Source: Larix sibirica
Taxonomy: Eukaryota > Streptophyta > Pinopsida > Pinales > Pinaceae
Assembly: GCA_004151065.3 (NCBI GenBank)
Contig: NWUY0300045559.1
Span: 1 to 21,002, forward strand
Length of the DNA stretch: 21,002 nt
Direction: 5' to 3'
The translations under genes and the position numbers were made by a program. Position 1 is the stretch's first letter. Each line of letters opens with the position of its first letter. This document shows positions 1-9,249 of the stretch, one piece after another. The notes under the pieces were generated by a model. It had not been told where the DNA came from. It worked only from the letters and a program-made list of their open reading frames with translations, and made no database searches.

Positions 1-1836
1 GAGGTCAAGAGTCATCTATCAATCTGTAGCCAAAGGATGCAAACCAATGTATGAGGTGATGATGGTCAAAAGGTGGATCCTAAGAAGGGGGTAAATGTCC
101 TTGCAAAGACCAAGAATTACCCTGGTTCAATGGTACATAAGTAAATCAAGAATCTACTACCATCGTCAACTTGCGGGTGATACTACTAACTATACTCATC
201 AAACAATCAATACATCAAATGTGGCGGCAGTAACATATAGTACATCATCACATAATATGTCATCATGATATATTATAGCAGTAGAAAAATGGCATATATC
301 ACATAATCGTCACATCATCTCATCAAAGGAGGCCCAAGAGTAGCAATACTTTGGAATGCATAATGCTCTGAAGCAAAAATAAGTCTCAAAAAGCATGCTT
401 GCAGAATGTGGCATAACAGGACCCCACACATAGGCCGAAGAGCTACAGTGGCATGACACTCCTTTTTGTCCTAAGCCAAAGTCAGTGGGATAAAACTTAT
501 TAATAATTTCATATACTTTTATATTCACAATGGTCATGATATTTGAATGTTCTGGGTAACTTCACACTCACACATCAGATTTCCGAAAGTTATCTTTGAA
601 CCTCAGCAAGCTAGGGGATTTGTATTTCAATCCTAAATTCTAATAAACCCATGGCTTACCTTCAAAGTGTGTCTTAATTCACTCCTTCTAATCCTAGACA
701 CACTCTCTCAAACCAGACTAGTAATTGTGAAAGCCAACTGCTGGTTAGTATTAAGGAAAGTCTTGGGGTTTCCTTCTGGTATTGAAAGGTTGGGTCGGAG
801 ATCCCATAGTTTTGCTGGGTTAGCAGCTGATTTACCTTGCAATCATTTGGCTGCTAGGTTGTGCAACAACAAGACTTGAACTTATGTTGGACTCTAAATG
901 TAATTTAAAGACATAGATGAAGGGACTTCTCTTTGAATGGCTAGATGTCAAGGCTTGTTGACATCTGCCAGCCAAAAGGCACACTTGTTGCACGTAGAAC
1001 CAATTGCGTTAATGATTTGTACTTGACCAGATCCTTGCAAGCCTGTCAAATCTATTGGAGGTAAGAAATTTTTATCACATAATTGATCCTTCATGTCTGG
1101 CCACTCCACTAGGGGGAAGATATACTCAATTTGGAGTTTGTCTATACCAAAATCAGCTAATGCTTTGCGTTTGAGAGCATCCTCTCTTTTCCTTTGTTAA
1201 ATAGAGAATCCGTTAACAGAAAAATAGGTACCACAGTTTGTATTATAATAAGGTCGAGGGAAAAGAGAGAACTTGTCAGTGATCGGCCCTGCGAGAGCAC
1301 AGATACCATTACAAAAAAATCGAATACTTATGGGCACACTCTTTTGCTAAATTTGTTGGATCATTTGAGTGCTGTCATATCAAACAATGGGGTGCCTTTG
1401 GAGTCTTTAAAGTCATTCATCCTGCTTTATTTGAACTTATATTAGCAAATGTTCAGTTTCTTTCTTCCACAATCCATATTTCAGTGTTAAAGGTTAGTAT
1501 TCTTCCATTTCTGGTTCTTACTTCCGCTTTTGTCTTGATTGTCTGTTGGTAAATTCCTTGTTTGTGTCAAAACCTTAACCTTTTTGGAGCTCAATGTTTT
1601 TTCAATTAGTCTGGATAGAACGTTTTTGTCATAAACTTGTTATTTTCAACTTCTCTCTCTCTCTCTCTCTCTCTCTTTTTGTGTTAAAACACACAGCAAC
1701 CATGCTTTCGTGTAGCATCTAGAAACTCTATGAAGTAATATATGCTTCTCAAGTGAAATTTTACTTCCTAATTTAATCTGTTTGTTCTTATCATATCTTT
1801 TCACTTTGGCGGCTGGCCACTTCTTATTTTGTTCAG
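1..1836 (+). other. Upstream intron or flank of the katanin gene
   Basis: No exon was recognised here. Short open stretches at 667-879 and 1194-1445 resemble no family I know. A run matching GCACAGATACCA near 1298-1309 looks like a degenerate tRNA-Met primer-binding site on the minus strand, but no LTR boundary could be placed beside it. The last 40 bases before 1837 are pyrimidine-rich, as expected for a 3' splice site. Confidence 0.5.
1652..1675 (+). repeat. (TC)12 microsatellite
   Basis: An uninterrupted TC dinucleotide run lies within the intron upstream of katanin exon A. It is a likely length polymorphism. Confidence 0.95.
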
Positions 1837-1907
1837 GTTCAGCAGACAAAACTATCAAATTCTGGGACCTTGAGACATTTGAGCTTATTGGATCACCTGG
1901 ACTAGAG
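1837..1907 (+). CDS. KTN80: Katanin p80 exon A (WD40 blade end)
   Basis: The acceptor is GTTCAG at 1831-1836 and the donor is GTAAAA at 1908. The exon opens with two bases that complete a split Gly codon, then 23 codons, ending in phase 0 (CTA GAG). It encodes SADKTIKFWDLETFELIG, carrying the WD dipeptide of a beta-propeller blade. The preceding exon, which should encode the first part of this blade, is not found in 1-1836. Confidence 0.9.
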
Positions 1908-3786
1908 GTAAAATGTTCATTAACAATCTTCATCAAATGTTATTGTAGAATTCATTGTGTTTTGTCCATGGTGTGCATTGAAGTTGGATATCAGTTTTGG
2001 CTGAGTCTATTCACAATTTCACAGCAATCAGCCAAAGCCATAAATTTTGATATATAATTCTTTTGGATCTTACCTGATAGATACTTATGTTCATAAGATG
2101 CTGGTAATAACAGTGGAATAATTTATAAGCTGGCCTTTGTGTCACAATGCTATTTTCAACATTCTGCTGACCAATATCTATATCAAATTGCAAATTATTA
2201 GAGTTCTTTGTGTAGTAGTTTCTTGTAAAACAGGTAATTGTAGGTAGTTTTTTGTTTCTTTTTAAGTTGAATGACTTAGTATACTGATATTCAGACAGGA
2301 GGAGTGCGTTCAATCATATTTAATTCTGATGGACGAACTTTGCTGACTGGATTGCATGAAAGCATGAAGGTGGGTTCTTTTCTACTAAGCAGTCCTGATT
2401 TATGCATGAAAAACATTTTTTGTTTGAATTTAAGTCGAGTTTTCAAGGCCTTCTTTGGAAACCATTGTTGGATGCAGGTTTTTTCTTGGGAGCCATTAAG
2501 ATGCCACGATGCAATAGATATTGGATGGTCAAAACTAGCAGATCTCAACATACATGAAGGAAAACTTCTTGCTTGCTCATACAATCAAAATTGCGTTGGT
2601 ATTTGGGTTGTTGACCTGTCGGTATGATAAACTGCTATTATTTTTCAAACCAGCTATCATTTCAAATTAGTGCATTGATAAAGTGCATCCTTTTGTGCTT
2701 TTTCTTGATTATTTTATGGCATACTAGTGCATGATCATTGTATTGACAATGCAATATCTTTCACTTTTGCAGCAGGTAGGGCCTTATGCTTCTGGAACTG
2801 TGCCTAGATCAAATAGGCTTGCAGTAGAGAAATTGAATTCTAATGGACATTTAGGTGTTAAGCAATCAGTGGATGCTAGTGGGAAGAATGGCAATGTGGC
2901 AAGGTTCTCTTCATCACATGGTCTGGAATCAGGATTGAAGGAAGTGAAGCTAACTTCATCTATAACTGGTAGATTATTTACTTGCTTTGCATTTAGCATT
3001 TCTATTGCTCTCTTTTGCTATATTTGAAAATTTTGTGTCTAATATTAATATTTTTGTTTATACCGAACAGTTAGGCTTATAATTCTGAAGTATTATATGT
3101 GAACTTGCATTTTGGCTTCTGAAATGCAACTTTCGTTTTTGTTATTTCCTTCTAATTACATTGAGAAAAATACTGGAATATAAATATGAGACTTTTTTTC
3201 TTTTTCCTGGTTCTTACAACTCATAATTTTGTAGCCTTTGAAAGTGCTCCAAGCAGACCGCAAAGAGCAAGATCAGTTTTAGCCTCAAAAAGTTTTTCCG
3301 AAAGTTCTCTACCAGCATCATATGTCATGCCCTCAAGGAAAAGTACTTCAACCAAAGTGCAGCCTCCCACAAGTACTCGGGCATTATGCAGGGCTGATGT
3401 AGTTCCTGTCATTGTTCCTAGAGAGAGTGTGGGGTCAGAAATGGAAGCAAGTGTCAGAGAAGTCAATATTAGAACATCTTCCTCTACAATATCATCAAAA
3501 GTAAATGATTTCTTTAAAATGGGGAATGGTACAAATGACTCTGACAGGACAGAAAGGACTCGTCAGTCAGCTTCTATACTGAAGCCTGCCGTATGCAATG
3601 ATAAATCTGTTGAGAATTTTGTCTCTAGACCAGATACTTCTCAGAGTGATTCTGCTGTAGTTGACAACAAGATTCAGGAAAGTTTCAAGTGGATAGGTGC
3701 TGCCAAGTTTAGGACAAAATCAAACCATATATTAGATGGAGATCTTCAGAGCAGAGGAATTAATCTTCAACGGCCTTCACTGTCTG
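1837..3786 (+). CDS. KTN80: Katanin p80 WD40 repeat-containing subunit, five internal exons (partial gene)
   Basis: Five exons (1837-1907, 2295-2369, 2478-2621, 2773-2968, 3235-3786) join in one frame to about 346 codons with no stop. All have GT donors and AG acceptors. The protein begins in the last WD40 blades (GSADKTIKFWDLETFELIG, then GGVRSIIFNSDGRTLLTGLH, then VFSWEPLRCHD and NCVGIWVVDLS). It continues into a Ser/Thr-rich linker containing RADVVPVIVPRES, a motif typical of plant katanin p80. In the known family the p80 WD40 propeller targets and regulates the p60 AAA ATPase that severs microtubules, shaping cortical arrays. The upstream WD repeats with the start codon, and the C-terminal con80 domain that binds p60, were not found in the window. 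Phases match at every junction, so the gene looks functional rather than a retrocopy. Recognition is from remembered family sequence, not a search. Confidence 0.9.
2295..2369 (+). CDS. KTN80: Katanin p80 exon B
   Basis: 25 codons in phase 0 encode a blade segment with SIIFNSDGRTLLTGLHESMK. The acceptor is TTCAG at 2290-2294. A second CAG four bases downstream (2296-2298) would break the frame, so the first is chosen. The donor is GTGGGT at 2370. Confidence 0.9.
2478..2621 (+). CDS. KTN80: Katanin p80 exon C (last WD40 blade)
   Basis: 48 codons in phase 0 run from VFSWEPLRCHDAIDIGW to GIWVVDLS. This is the closing part of the propeller. The acceptor is TGCAG at 2473-2477 and the donor is GTATGA at 2622. 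Reading through the donor meets TGA at 2625, so intron retention would truncate the protein. Confidence 0.9.
2773..2968 (+). CDS. KTN80: Katanin p80 exon D (linker)
   Basis: 196 bases encode the linker after the propeller (GPYASGTVPRSNRLAVEK and onward, Ser/Asn-rich). The exon ends in phase 1 with a G that is completed by CC of the next exon to give Ala. The acceptor is the tandem GCAGCAG; use of the first or second AG adds or omits one Gln codon. The donor is GTAGAT at 2969. Confidence 0.85.
3235..3786 (+). CDS. KTN80: Katanin p80 exon E (long linker exon)
   Basis: 552 bases encode a Ser/Thr/Arg-rich, probably disordered linker. It includes PSRPQRARS, RADVVPVIVPRES and VNDFFKMGNG, and ends ...RPSLSG. 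The acceptor is TTTTGTAG at 3227-3234 and the donor is GTAATT at 3787, leaving phase 1. No matching continuation encoding the con80 domain was found downstream in the window. Confidence 0.85.
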
Positions 3787-4603
3787 GTAATTTAACTTGT
3801 CTCTTAATTGAATGAAAATAGATTTCTAAGTTGATTGTGTCTTTAGGTGGAAGCAGGCTAGAATTTTCTCTCTTTGACAAGTTGGCTTTACCTTGTCACA
3901 CGTATTTGCTCAATATTTATATAGTTTTCTATAGCAGTCTGGATGAACGATATTCAATATTATTAGTCTTTGATATTTTCTAACTTTTATAGATCTGAAT
4001 TTTCGATTGATAATACTTCTGTAAATTTAATCTGGGACAGTTTTGTTAGTTCATATTTTGCAGAAGCTGGATTTCAATTTTCTGTCTTGTATGACTGTTT
4101 TTTCAGTGTTTAGCTCCGCATGTCCATTTGGATGGAATAGATACCCTTTTGCATGAAAACTGTCCATTTTCTAAACATATACAGTTGTTGCTGTATTACT
4201 GTCTATATGCCTTCCACATAATTGATCAACCATTTACACAGATAGATAGTGGCAAAAGCAGAGGAACAGTCTGCCACCAAAATATTTGTTCTTTTTTGGT
4301 TTAGTAAATAAAGCTTTTGTATTAACAAAGAATATACAAGATTACAGAAGTATATTTAAAATTTCAGAGGTTTTAGCTGTCTACATTTTGGGCTTTCTAC
4401 GCAACAAGTTATCAGCCTTGCTGTTCAGATTACAAAAATGAATTGTCATATCTATAAAATATAAACCGAGATCACATAGATCATTGAACATCACTGTATT
4501 TGCTCCCACGATGCTGATAGCTACTGGAAATTCATGTTGACCTGTTAGAAAATAATTAAGACAATAAGATGCTGTTGCTGTTTCTTGCTCATCCAGTTGA
4601 TGG
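3787..4603 (+). other. Start of the large katanin intron
   Basis: AT-rich sequence between the donor at 3787 and the first LTR at 4604. No exon-like open stretch with splice sites and katanin similarity is visible. It ends at the presumed insertion edge of the LTR element; the bases just before are GTTGATGG, so one target-site copy could be GATGG, but no matching partner was found. Confidence 0.5.
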
Positions 4604-5220
4604 TGATGCACACCTTCCGGTTGCAGCTCTCATCCCACACCTAGTGATCAACAAACAGGTTTACAGTAACATAAAACAAAGAAACAGGGGACGCCCTCTT
4701 TAACATACAGACTCATTTTTATTATAGAACAAATGCACTGGAATAATAAGGGCATGCAGGCCTCTAGACTCTCTCTAGTACTCTGGCATCAGGTGGACAC
4801 ACAGGCCACACTGTCCACCTTATTACACTATCATAAAAACAAGTTAAAAAGGGCACGCAGGCCCCTCCACATGAGCACCACACAGGCAGGCTTGCAGGCC
4901 TTCACAACACGCCCACATTAAACAGAGAACAGGCTCGCAGGCCTGCCCAACATGACTCGCATTAGTTTCTGAAATCCCTACTCAGACTTCCCCCTATCCT
5001 CAGCATCGACCCCCTCTTTTATTCTCGAGCTGAACCAGCACTTTTCCCCCAAAATCCGCCCCTAAAAGATGTGATTTGGTCTCTACTCCCCCGACCATCT
5101 TCTAACTGAAAGCAGCAAACTCCTACAAATCTGGATCGGCAGCATTTAAACTGGGAGTTCGAGTGGCAGTTCCGTTAGGAAGGGATCCATTAGCCTCTGT
5201 AGTTTTGATGCTCCACATCA
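4604..5220 (-). repeat. LTR1 (3' LTR of copy 1)
   Basis: 617 bp, with TGATG...CATCA inverted ends and a polypurine tract abutting at 5221. In the minus sense it has a TATA-like ATAAAAG (5016-5022) and, about 295 bp later, an AATAAA signal (4718-4723), so U3, R and U5 are in sensible order. It contains four GCAGGCC motifs at 4756, 4857, 4894 and 4937. Confidence 0.85.
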
Positions 5221-6690
5221 TTCTCCCCTCAAAGAAATATGAACCTCTTGGTTCATAGCTGTTTTCCTTCGTTTTCTCCATTGATCGAAATAAGATTCAA
5301 ACTGCACATTATCCACATTGTACGATTCCTTTGTTTTAAACAACCATTTCATCTGTCTTTTCACAACAAGGAAACACCTTGCCATATTCTTCATGCTATC
5401 CTCCCTTGAATCTACCGATTGTCCAGCCCTTGCCCTTGCCTTCTTTTCTTCTGACTTGGCATTGTAGCAATGAGGACAGGAAGCTCCATCTTCCCACTCT
5501 GCTGACCATATATCAGCATCATTTACAGGTTCCTTATAGCAATGCTTATATGTTCCTTGCTTCAGTCCATGTGCAACTGCAACTCTTTTGTCAAGTACGA
5601 AGCATTCACCTTCCCAAAGGCTCTCTAATGGGGGAACTTCTGCCAAGTACTTCAGAATTCCTCCCTCTAGATGATAAACCTCTTCAAAGTCCTTGATCAT
5701 GAGAAAACTAGTTGCTTTCTCACATCTGATTCCCCCTGTGTGGTACATTGCAATGCGGTGTGGGATTTGTCCTCTTCTAAAGTTCATGTATTGTTGTTCC
5801 TTTTCCTCCATGTAAATCTCTTGAATTGGAGGTTTTTGCTCTCCTAAAATAACACCATTAGATTGCTGCATAAAGAGATTTTTCTTTACCCAAGATGGAA
5901 ATTCCTTGAATGCCGAGGTAGGAGGATCTATTGATCCGTTAAATCTCCCTATTCAGCAATCATAAGAATTCCTTGCATCCGCGACCCTCGTGTCTGAATT
6001 GCTTAGCAAAGCGTTCCATTCCTTTGGATCAACATATTTTCCCACTTTCTTTGCCGTAGATACTTCGGGATCTCTCAAAGTTACCACCTCCTTCTTAATC
6101 TTTACTTGAAGGTGATCCCAATGAAAGGGGGCATCATCACTTGCTCCAAGAGGAGACTCACTAGAATGCCCATGATGAATAGCCTCATCATCTATACCAG
6201 CGGGTGATTCAGTTTGCCTCAAGCCATTCAGACGACCATCCTTGTTTGGGTGGTCCTTGTTTGAATTTGATGAATCCTCCTTCATGCTTTCTTCTTCAAT
6301 CTTACCCTCTGCTGCAAGCTCGTCTCCCATCATTTTGTTGTCATCACCCTCCTCTAGCTCACAAAACACTTCAACTACTGAGGCTGCCTTGGCAATCTTC
6401 CTCTTTTCACTACTATGATTTTCTGCTTCCATTGGGACCTCTTTTGCAATTTTCTCGTTTTCACGACTTTCATTCACTTCTAATTCTTTTATCATTCTCC
6501 TTATGGCTCGGATTTATTTCTTTCTCTGTTGTTCTACTTCCCGCTCCTTGATTAATTTCTTAATCACTGGCATCTTATCTATTATGATGTCTTTTTCTTC
6601 TCTACTCAACCGTTTTATTTTTAACTTACAGTTTAACTTTAGTTCGCCAATCTCCCTTTGGCTTCTCAACAACTTACTCTCTTGAAGTTG
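5218..6690 (-). pseudogene. Rhodanese/TrhO-like captured gene, copy 1
   Basis: The minus-strand frame runs from a Lys/Glu-rich, coiled-coil-like N-terminus (about 6690-6430) through an acidic linker to a TrhO-type (UPF0176; plant STR6/7/8-like) domain. That domain begins near 6110 (KIKKEVVTLRDPEV, KVGKYVDPKEWNALLS) and continues with GEQKPPIQEIYMEEKEQQYM, TGGIRCEKATSF, EVYHLEGGILKYLAEVP and ESLWEGECFVLDKRVAVAHG. Two in-frame stops break it: TAA at 6514-6516 and TGA at 5953-5955. No frameshift is seen in the rhodanese part. The family's catalytic Cys before TGGIRCEKA is replaced by His (MYHTGGIRCEKA). The C-terminal Cys pairs of the family appear incomplete: HCYKEPV lacks the usual second Cys, while CPHC is kept. 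Known TrhO enzymes hydroxylate tRNA wobble uridine and plant homologues are organellar; this copy should be inactive. Confidence 0.8.
5221..5230 (-). other. Polypurine tract of copy 1
   Basis: The minus strand reads GAGGGGAGAA immediately before the TGATG start of the 3' LTR. This is the plus-strand primer site expected for an LTR retrotransposon. The rhodanese reading frame runs through it and stops at the TGA that opens the LTR. Confidence 0.85.
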
Positions 6691-6751
6691 TTCACAGTAT
6701 GGATTTCCATAGCCAACATGTCACCCACTGGTAACCATAATGCACCTCTGT

Positions 6752-6839
6752 GCACACTTAGTTCTCCTCTCGAACCAACTCTTTGAATCCTCCGAGCACA
6801 CTTAGTTCTCCTCTCAAACCAACTCTTCGGTTTCAGCAG
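6752..6839 (-). repeat. 44-bp tandem duplication after the shared LTR
   Basis: GCACACTTAGTTCTCCTCTC followed by a near-identical extension occurs at 6752 and again at 6796 (period 44). Each copy holds, on the minus strand, TTGGTT(T/C)GAGAGG, which partly resembles the TGGTATCAGAGC primer site of copy 3. It lies where the primer site of copy 1 should be. Confidence 0.75.
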
Positions 6840-6843
6840 CTAA

Positions 6844-7443
6844 GTCTCTAGACCCTCCAGCTGCAGCTCTCTCCTACACCTGGTGATTGACAAACAGGTT
6901 TATAGTAACATAAAACAAAGGAACAGGGGATGCCCTCTTTAACACGTAGACTCATTTTTATTATAGAAAAAATGCACTGGAATAATAAGGGTATGCAGGC
7001 CTTTAGACTCTCTCTAGTCCTCTAGCATCAAGTGAACACACAGGCCACACCGTCCATCTTATTACACTATCATAAAAACAAGTTAAAAGGGCATGCGGCC
7101 CCCTCCAGCTGAGCACCACACAGGTAGCCTCGCGGGCCTTCACAACACGCCCACATTAGACAGGGAATAGGATTGCAGGCCTGCCCAACACCACTCGCAT
7201 TAATTTCTGAAATCCCTACTCAGATTGCCCCCTAAACTCAGCGTCGACCCCCTCTTTTATTCTTGAGCTAAACCAACACTTTTCCCCCAAAATACGCCCC
7301 TAAAAAGATAAGATTTGGTCTCTACTCCCTTGACAATCTTCTAACTGAAAGCAACAGACTCCTACAAATCTGGATTGATAGCAATGAATTGGGAGTTAGA
7401 GTAGCAGTTCCGTTAGCCTCCGTAGTACTGATGCTTCGCATCA
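6844..7443 (-). repeat. LTR2 (shared: 3' LTR of copy 2 and 5' LTR of copy 1)
   Basis: About 600 bp, homologous throughout to LTR1 and LTR3. The U3 end is clear (CATCA at 7439-7443 next to the polypurine tract at 7444-7453). The U5 end is eroded, so 6844 is estimated from the GACC...GCAGCTCT alignment. TATA-like ATAAAAG is at 7254-7260 and AATAAA at 6957-6962 (minus sense). Confidence 0.8.
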
Positions 7444-7453
7444 TTCTCCCCTC
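7444..7453 (-). other. Polypurine tract of copy 2
   Basis: The minus strand reads GAGGGGAGAA directly before the TGATG of LTR2, identical to the tract of copy 1. Confidence 0.8.
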
Positions 7454-8795
7454 AAAGAAATATGAACCTCTTGGTTCATAGTTGTTTTCCTCCGTTTTCT
7501 CCATTGATCAAAATAAGATTCAAACTGCACATTGTCCACATTGTACAATTCCTTTGTTTCAAACAACCATTTCATTTGTCTTTTCACAAGAAGGCAACAC
7601 CTTGCCATATTCTTCACGCTATCCTCCCTTTAATCTATCGATTGTCCAGCCCTTGCCCTTGCCTTCTTTTCTTCTGATTTGGCATTGTAGCAATGAGGAC
7701 ATCAAGCTCCATCTTCCCAATCTGCTGACCATATATCAACATCATTTACATGTTCCTTATAGCAACGTTTATACATTCCTTGCTTCAGTCCATGTTCAAC
7801 TAAAACTCTTTTGTCAAGTACGAAGCATTCACCTAACGAGGGAACTTCTACCAAGTACTTCAGAATTCCTCTCTCTAGATGATAAACCTCTTCAAAGCCC
7901 TTGATAATGAGAAAACTAGTTGCATTCTCACATCTGATTCCCCCTGTGCAGTACATTGCAACGTGGTGTGGGATTTGTCCTCTTCCAAAATTCATGTATT
8001 GTTGTTCCTTTTCCTCCATGTAAATCTCTTGAATTGAAGGTTTTTGCTCTCCTAAAATAACACCATTAAACTGCTGCATAAAGAGACTTTTCTCCACCCA
8101 AGATGGAAATTCTCTAAAAGCCAAGGTAGGAGGATCTATTGACCCTTTAAATCTCCCTATTGGAGTCTCATAAGAATTCCTTATATCCACGACCATCATG
8201 TCTGAATCACTTAGAAAAGTATTCCATTCCTTTGGATCAACATATTTTCCCACTTTCTTTAGCGGAGATACTTCATGATCTCCCAAAGTTACCACGTCCT
8301 TATTAAGAGTTGAATGTGATCCCAATGAAAGGGGGCATCATCACCTATTCCAATAGGAGACTCACTATAATTCCCATGATGAATAGTCTCATCATCTATA
8401 ATATCAAGGGATTCAATTTGTCTCAAGCCCTTCAGATGACCATCCTTGTTTGAATCTTATGCATCCTCCTCCACGATTTTTTCTTCAAGCACACACTCTG
8501 TTGCATGCTCGTCTTTCATCATTTTGTTGTCATCACCCTCCTTTGGCTCACAAAATACTTCCAACACTAAGGTTGCCTCAACAATCTTCTTCTTTTCACT
8601 ACTTTGATTTTATGCTTCCACCGAGACCTCTTTTGCAATTCTTTCATTTTCATGTCTTTCTTCCACTTCTAATTCTTTTATCATTCTCCTTATGGCTCAA
8701 ATTTCTTTATTTCTTTGTCGTTCTACTTCTCGCTCCTTGATTAATTTCTTAATCAATTACATATTTTATCTTATGTTGTCTTCTTTTCTAGCTCA
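7454..8795 (-). pseudogene. Rhodanese/TrhO-like captured gene, copy 2
   Basis: The minus strand encodes the same fusion as copy 1. The longest open part, 8325-7702 (207 residues), covers the rhodanese core: KVGKYVDPKEWNTFLSDSD, IGRFKGSIDPPT, FREFPSWVEKSLF, MYCTGGIRCENATSF and EVYHLERGILKYLVEVP. The catalytic Cys is retained here, unlike copy 1, although EKA has become ENA. A 4-base deletion near 8310 shifts the acidic N-terminal part out of frame. A TGA follows EDGA (about 7702), cutting off the CPHC segment. A short in-frame deletion removes the ESLWE stretch seen in copy 1. The N-terminal part (8330-8740) has further stops. It is closely similar to copy 1 but has independent lesions. Confidence 0.8.
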
Positions 8796-9001
8796 TAAAA
8801 AAGGAACATGGCCCTTTAATAACATGCAAAGCTACCGCATTTCAATTTGGCTAACACTTGCTACCGCATGTACACCATGCTTGATGTATGCTTCACATCG
8901 ATTAAATTCATTAGATACTCCGTATCAATATATGTGATGAATGTTATACTTTTGCTCCAAATAACAAACCATGCCATACCTAAAATAAACATTATAACCA
9001 A

Positions 9002-9118
9002 ACTTTTGCTCCTACAACCAAATTACCTAAAATAAACACTATGAGAGTATATAAGTTACCTTTACTTTTGCTCCTACAACCAAATTACCTAAAATAAACA
9101 CTATGAAAGTATATAAGT
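9002..9118 (+). repeat. Direct tandem duplication, period 62 bp
   Basis: ACTTTTGCTCCTACAACCAA and the following bases to GTATATAAGT occur at 9002 and at 9064 with one visible mismatch (gagagt/gaaagt). A degenerate earlier copy starts near 8949 (ACTTTTGCTCCAAATAACAA), so the array has two good units and one poor unit. Confidence 0.9.
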
Positions 9119-9249
9119 CAAAGATAATAGAACTATTTACAATCTCCATATAAGTATAGTGACGATGATGAAACTGGAGAAGGTGGCTCTCCAAGTGAAA
9201 ACCAAGAATACCTCATGTGAATATCCTCCATAATTATGTTAATGATATT

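Larger units (their letters stand above)
4604..7443 (-). mobile_element. Rhodanese-carrying non-autonomous LTR retrotransposon, copy 1 (LTR-internal-LTR)
   Basis: Read on the minus strand this is a 5' LTR (7443 to about 6844), an internal region of about 1.6 kb (6843-5221) and a 3' LTR (5220-4604). The two LTRs align throughout with scattered substitutions and small indels. A polypurine tract (GAGGGGAGAA, 5221-5230) directly precedes the 3' LTR. The internal region carries a degraded rhodanese/TrhO-like reading frame in the same sense as the LTRs. No capsid, protease, integrase, reverse transcriptase or RNase H motif was seen, so the element would have needed enzymes from another retrotransposon. 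A clear primer-binding site is missing after the 5' LTR, although TTGGTTTGAGAGG and TTGGTTCGAGAGG resemble a decayed one. The shared central LTR suggests this copy forms a tandem array with copy 2. Confidence 0.75.
7444..8795 (-). mobile_element. Rhodanese-carrying LTR element, copy 2 (internal region; 5' LTR missing)
   Basis: The internal region is homologous to copy 1 and joined directly to LTR2 through an identical polypurine tract (7444-7453). Homology with copy 1 fades at about 8795, inside the coiled-coil-coding part, and no 5' LTR follows. Copies 1 and 2 therefore read internal-LTR-internal-LTR on the minus strand, a layout expected from recombination between LTRs of neighbouring or sister elements. 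Confidence 0.7.

Noticed and set aside
667-879. 70-codon open frame in the upstream intron
   Set aside because: No motif, splice context or similarity to katanin; length is within chance for this composition.
1295-1312. GAGCACAGATACCATT, similar to a minus-strand tRNA-Met primer site
   Set aside because: Two mismatches to the PBS and no LTR boundary or partner LTR could be identified.
3843-3960. Possible next katanin exon after TTTAG at about 3845
   Set aside because: An open stretch exists, but its sequence is unlike the katanin linker or con80 domain and would end in a stop without a convincing donor.
5379-5696. Plus-strand open frames opposite the rhodanese copies (also 6204-6551, 7482-7904, 8450-8740 and 13039-13332)
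   Set aside because: Antisense shadows of the captured gene; no family signal.
4604-8795. Reading the rhodanese copies as a tandem host gene cluster
   Set aside because: LTR ends, the primer site on copy 3 and polypurine tracts explain the repeated flanks better, and all copies are broken.
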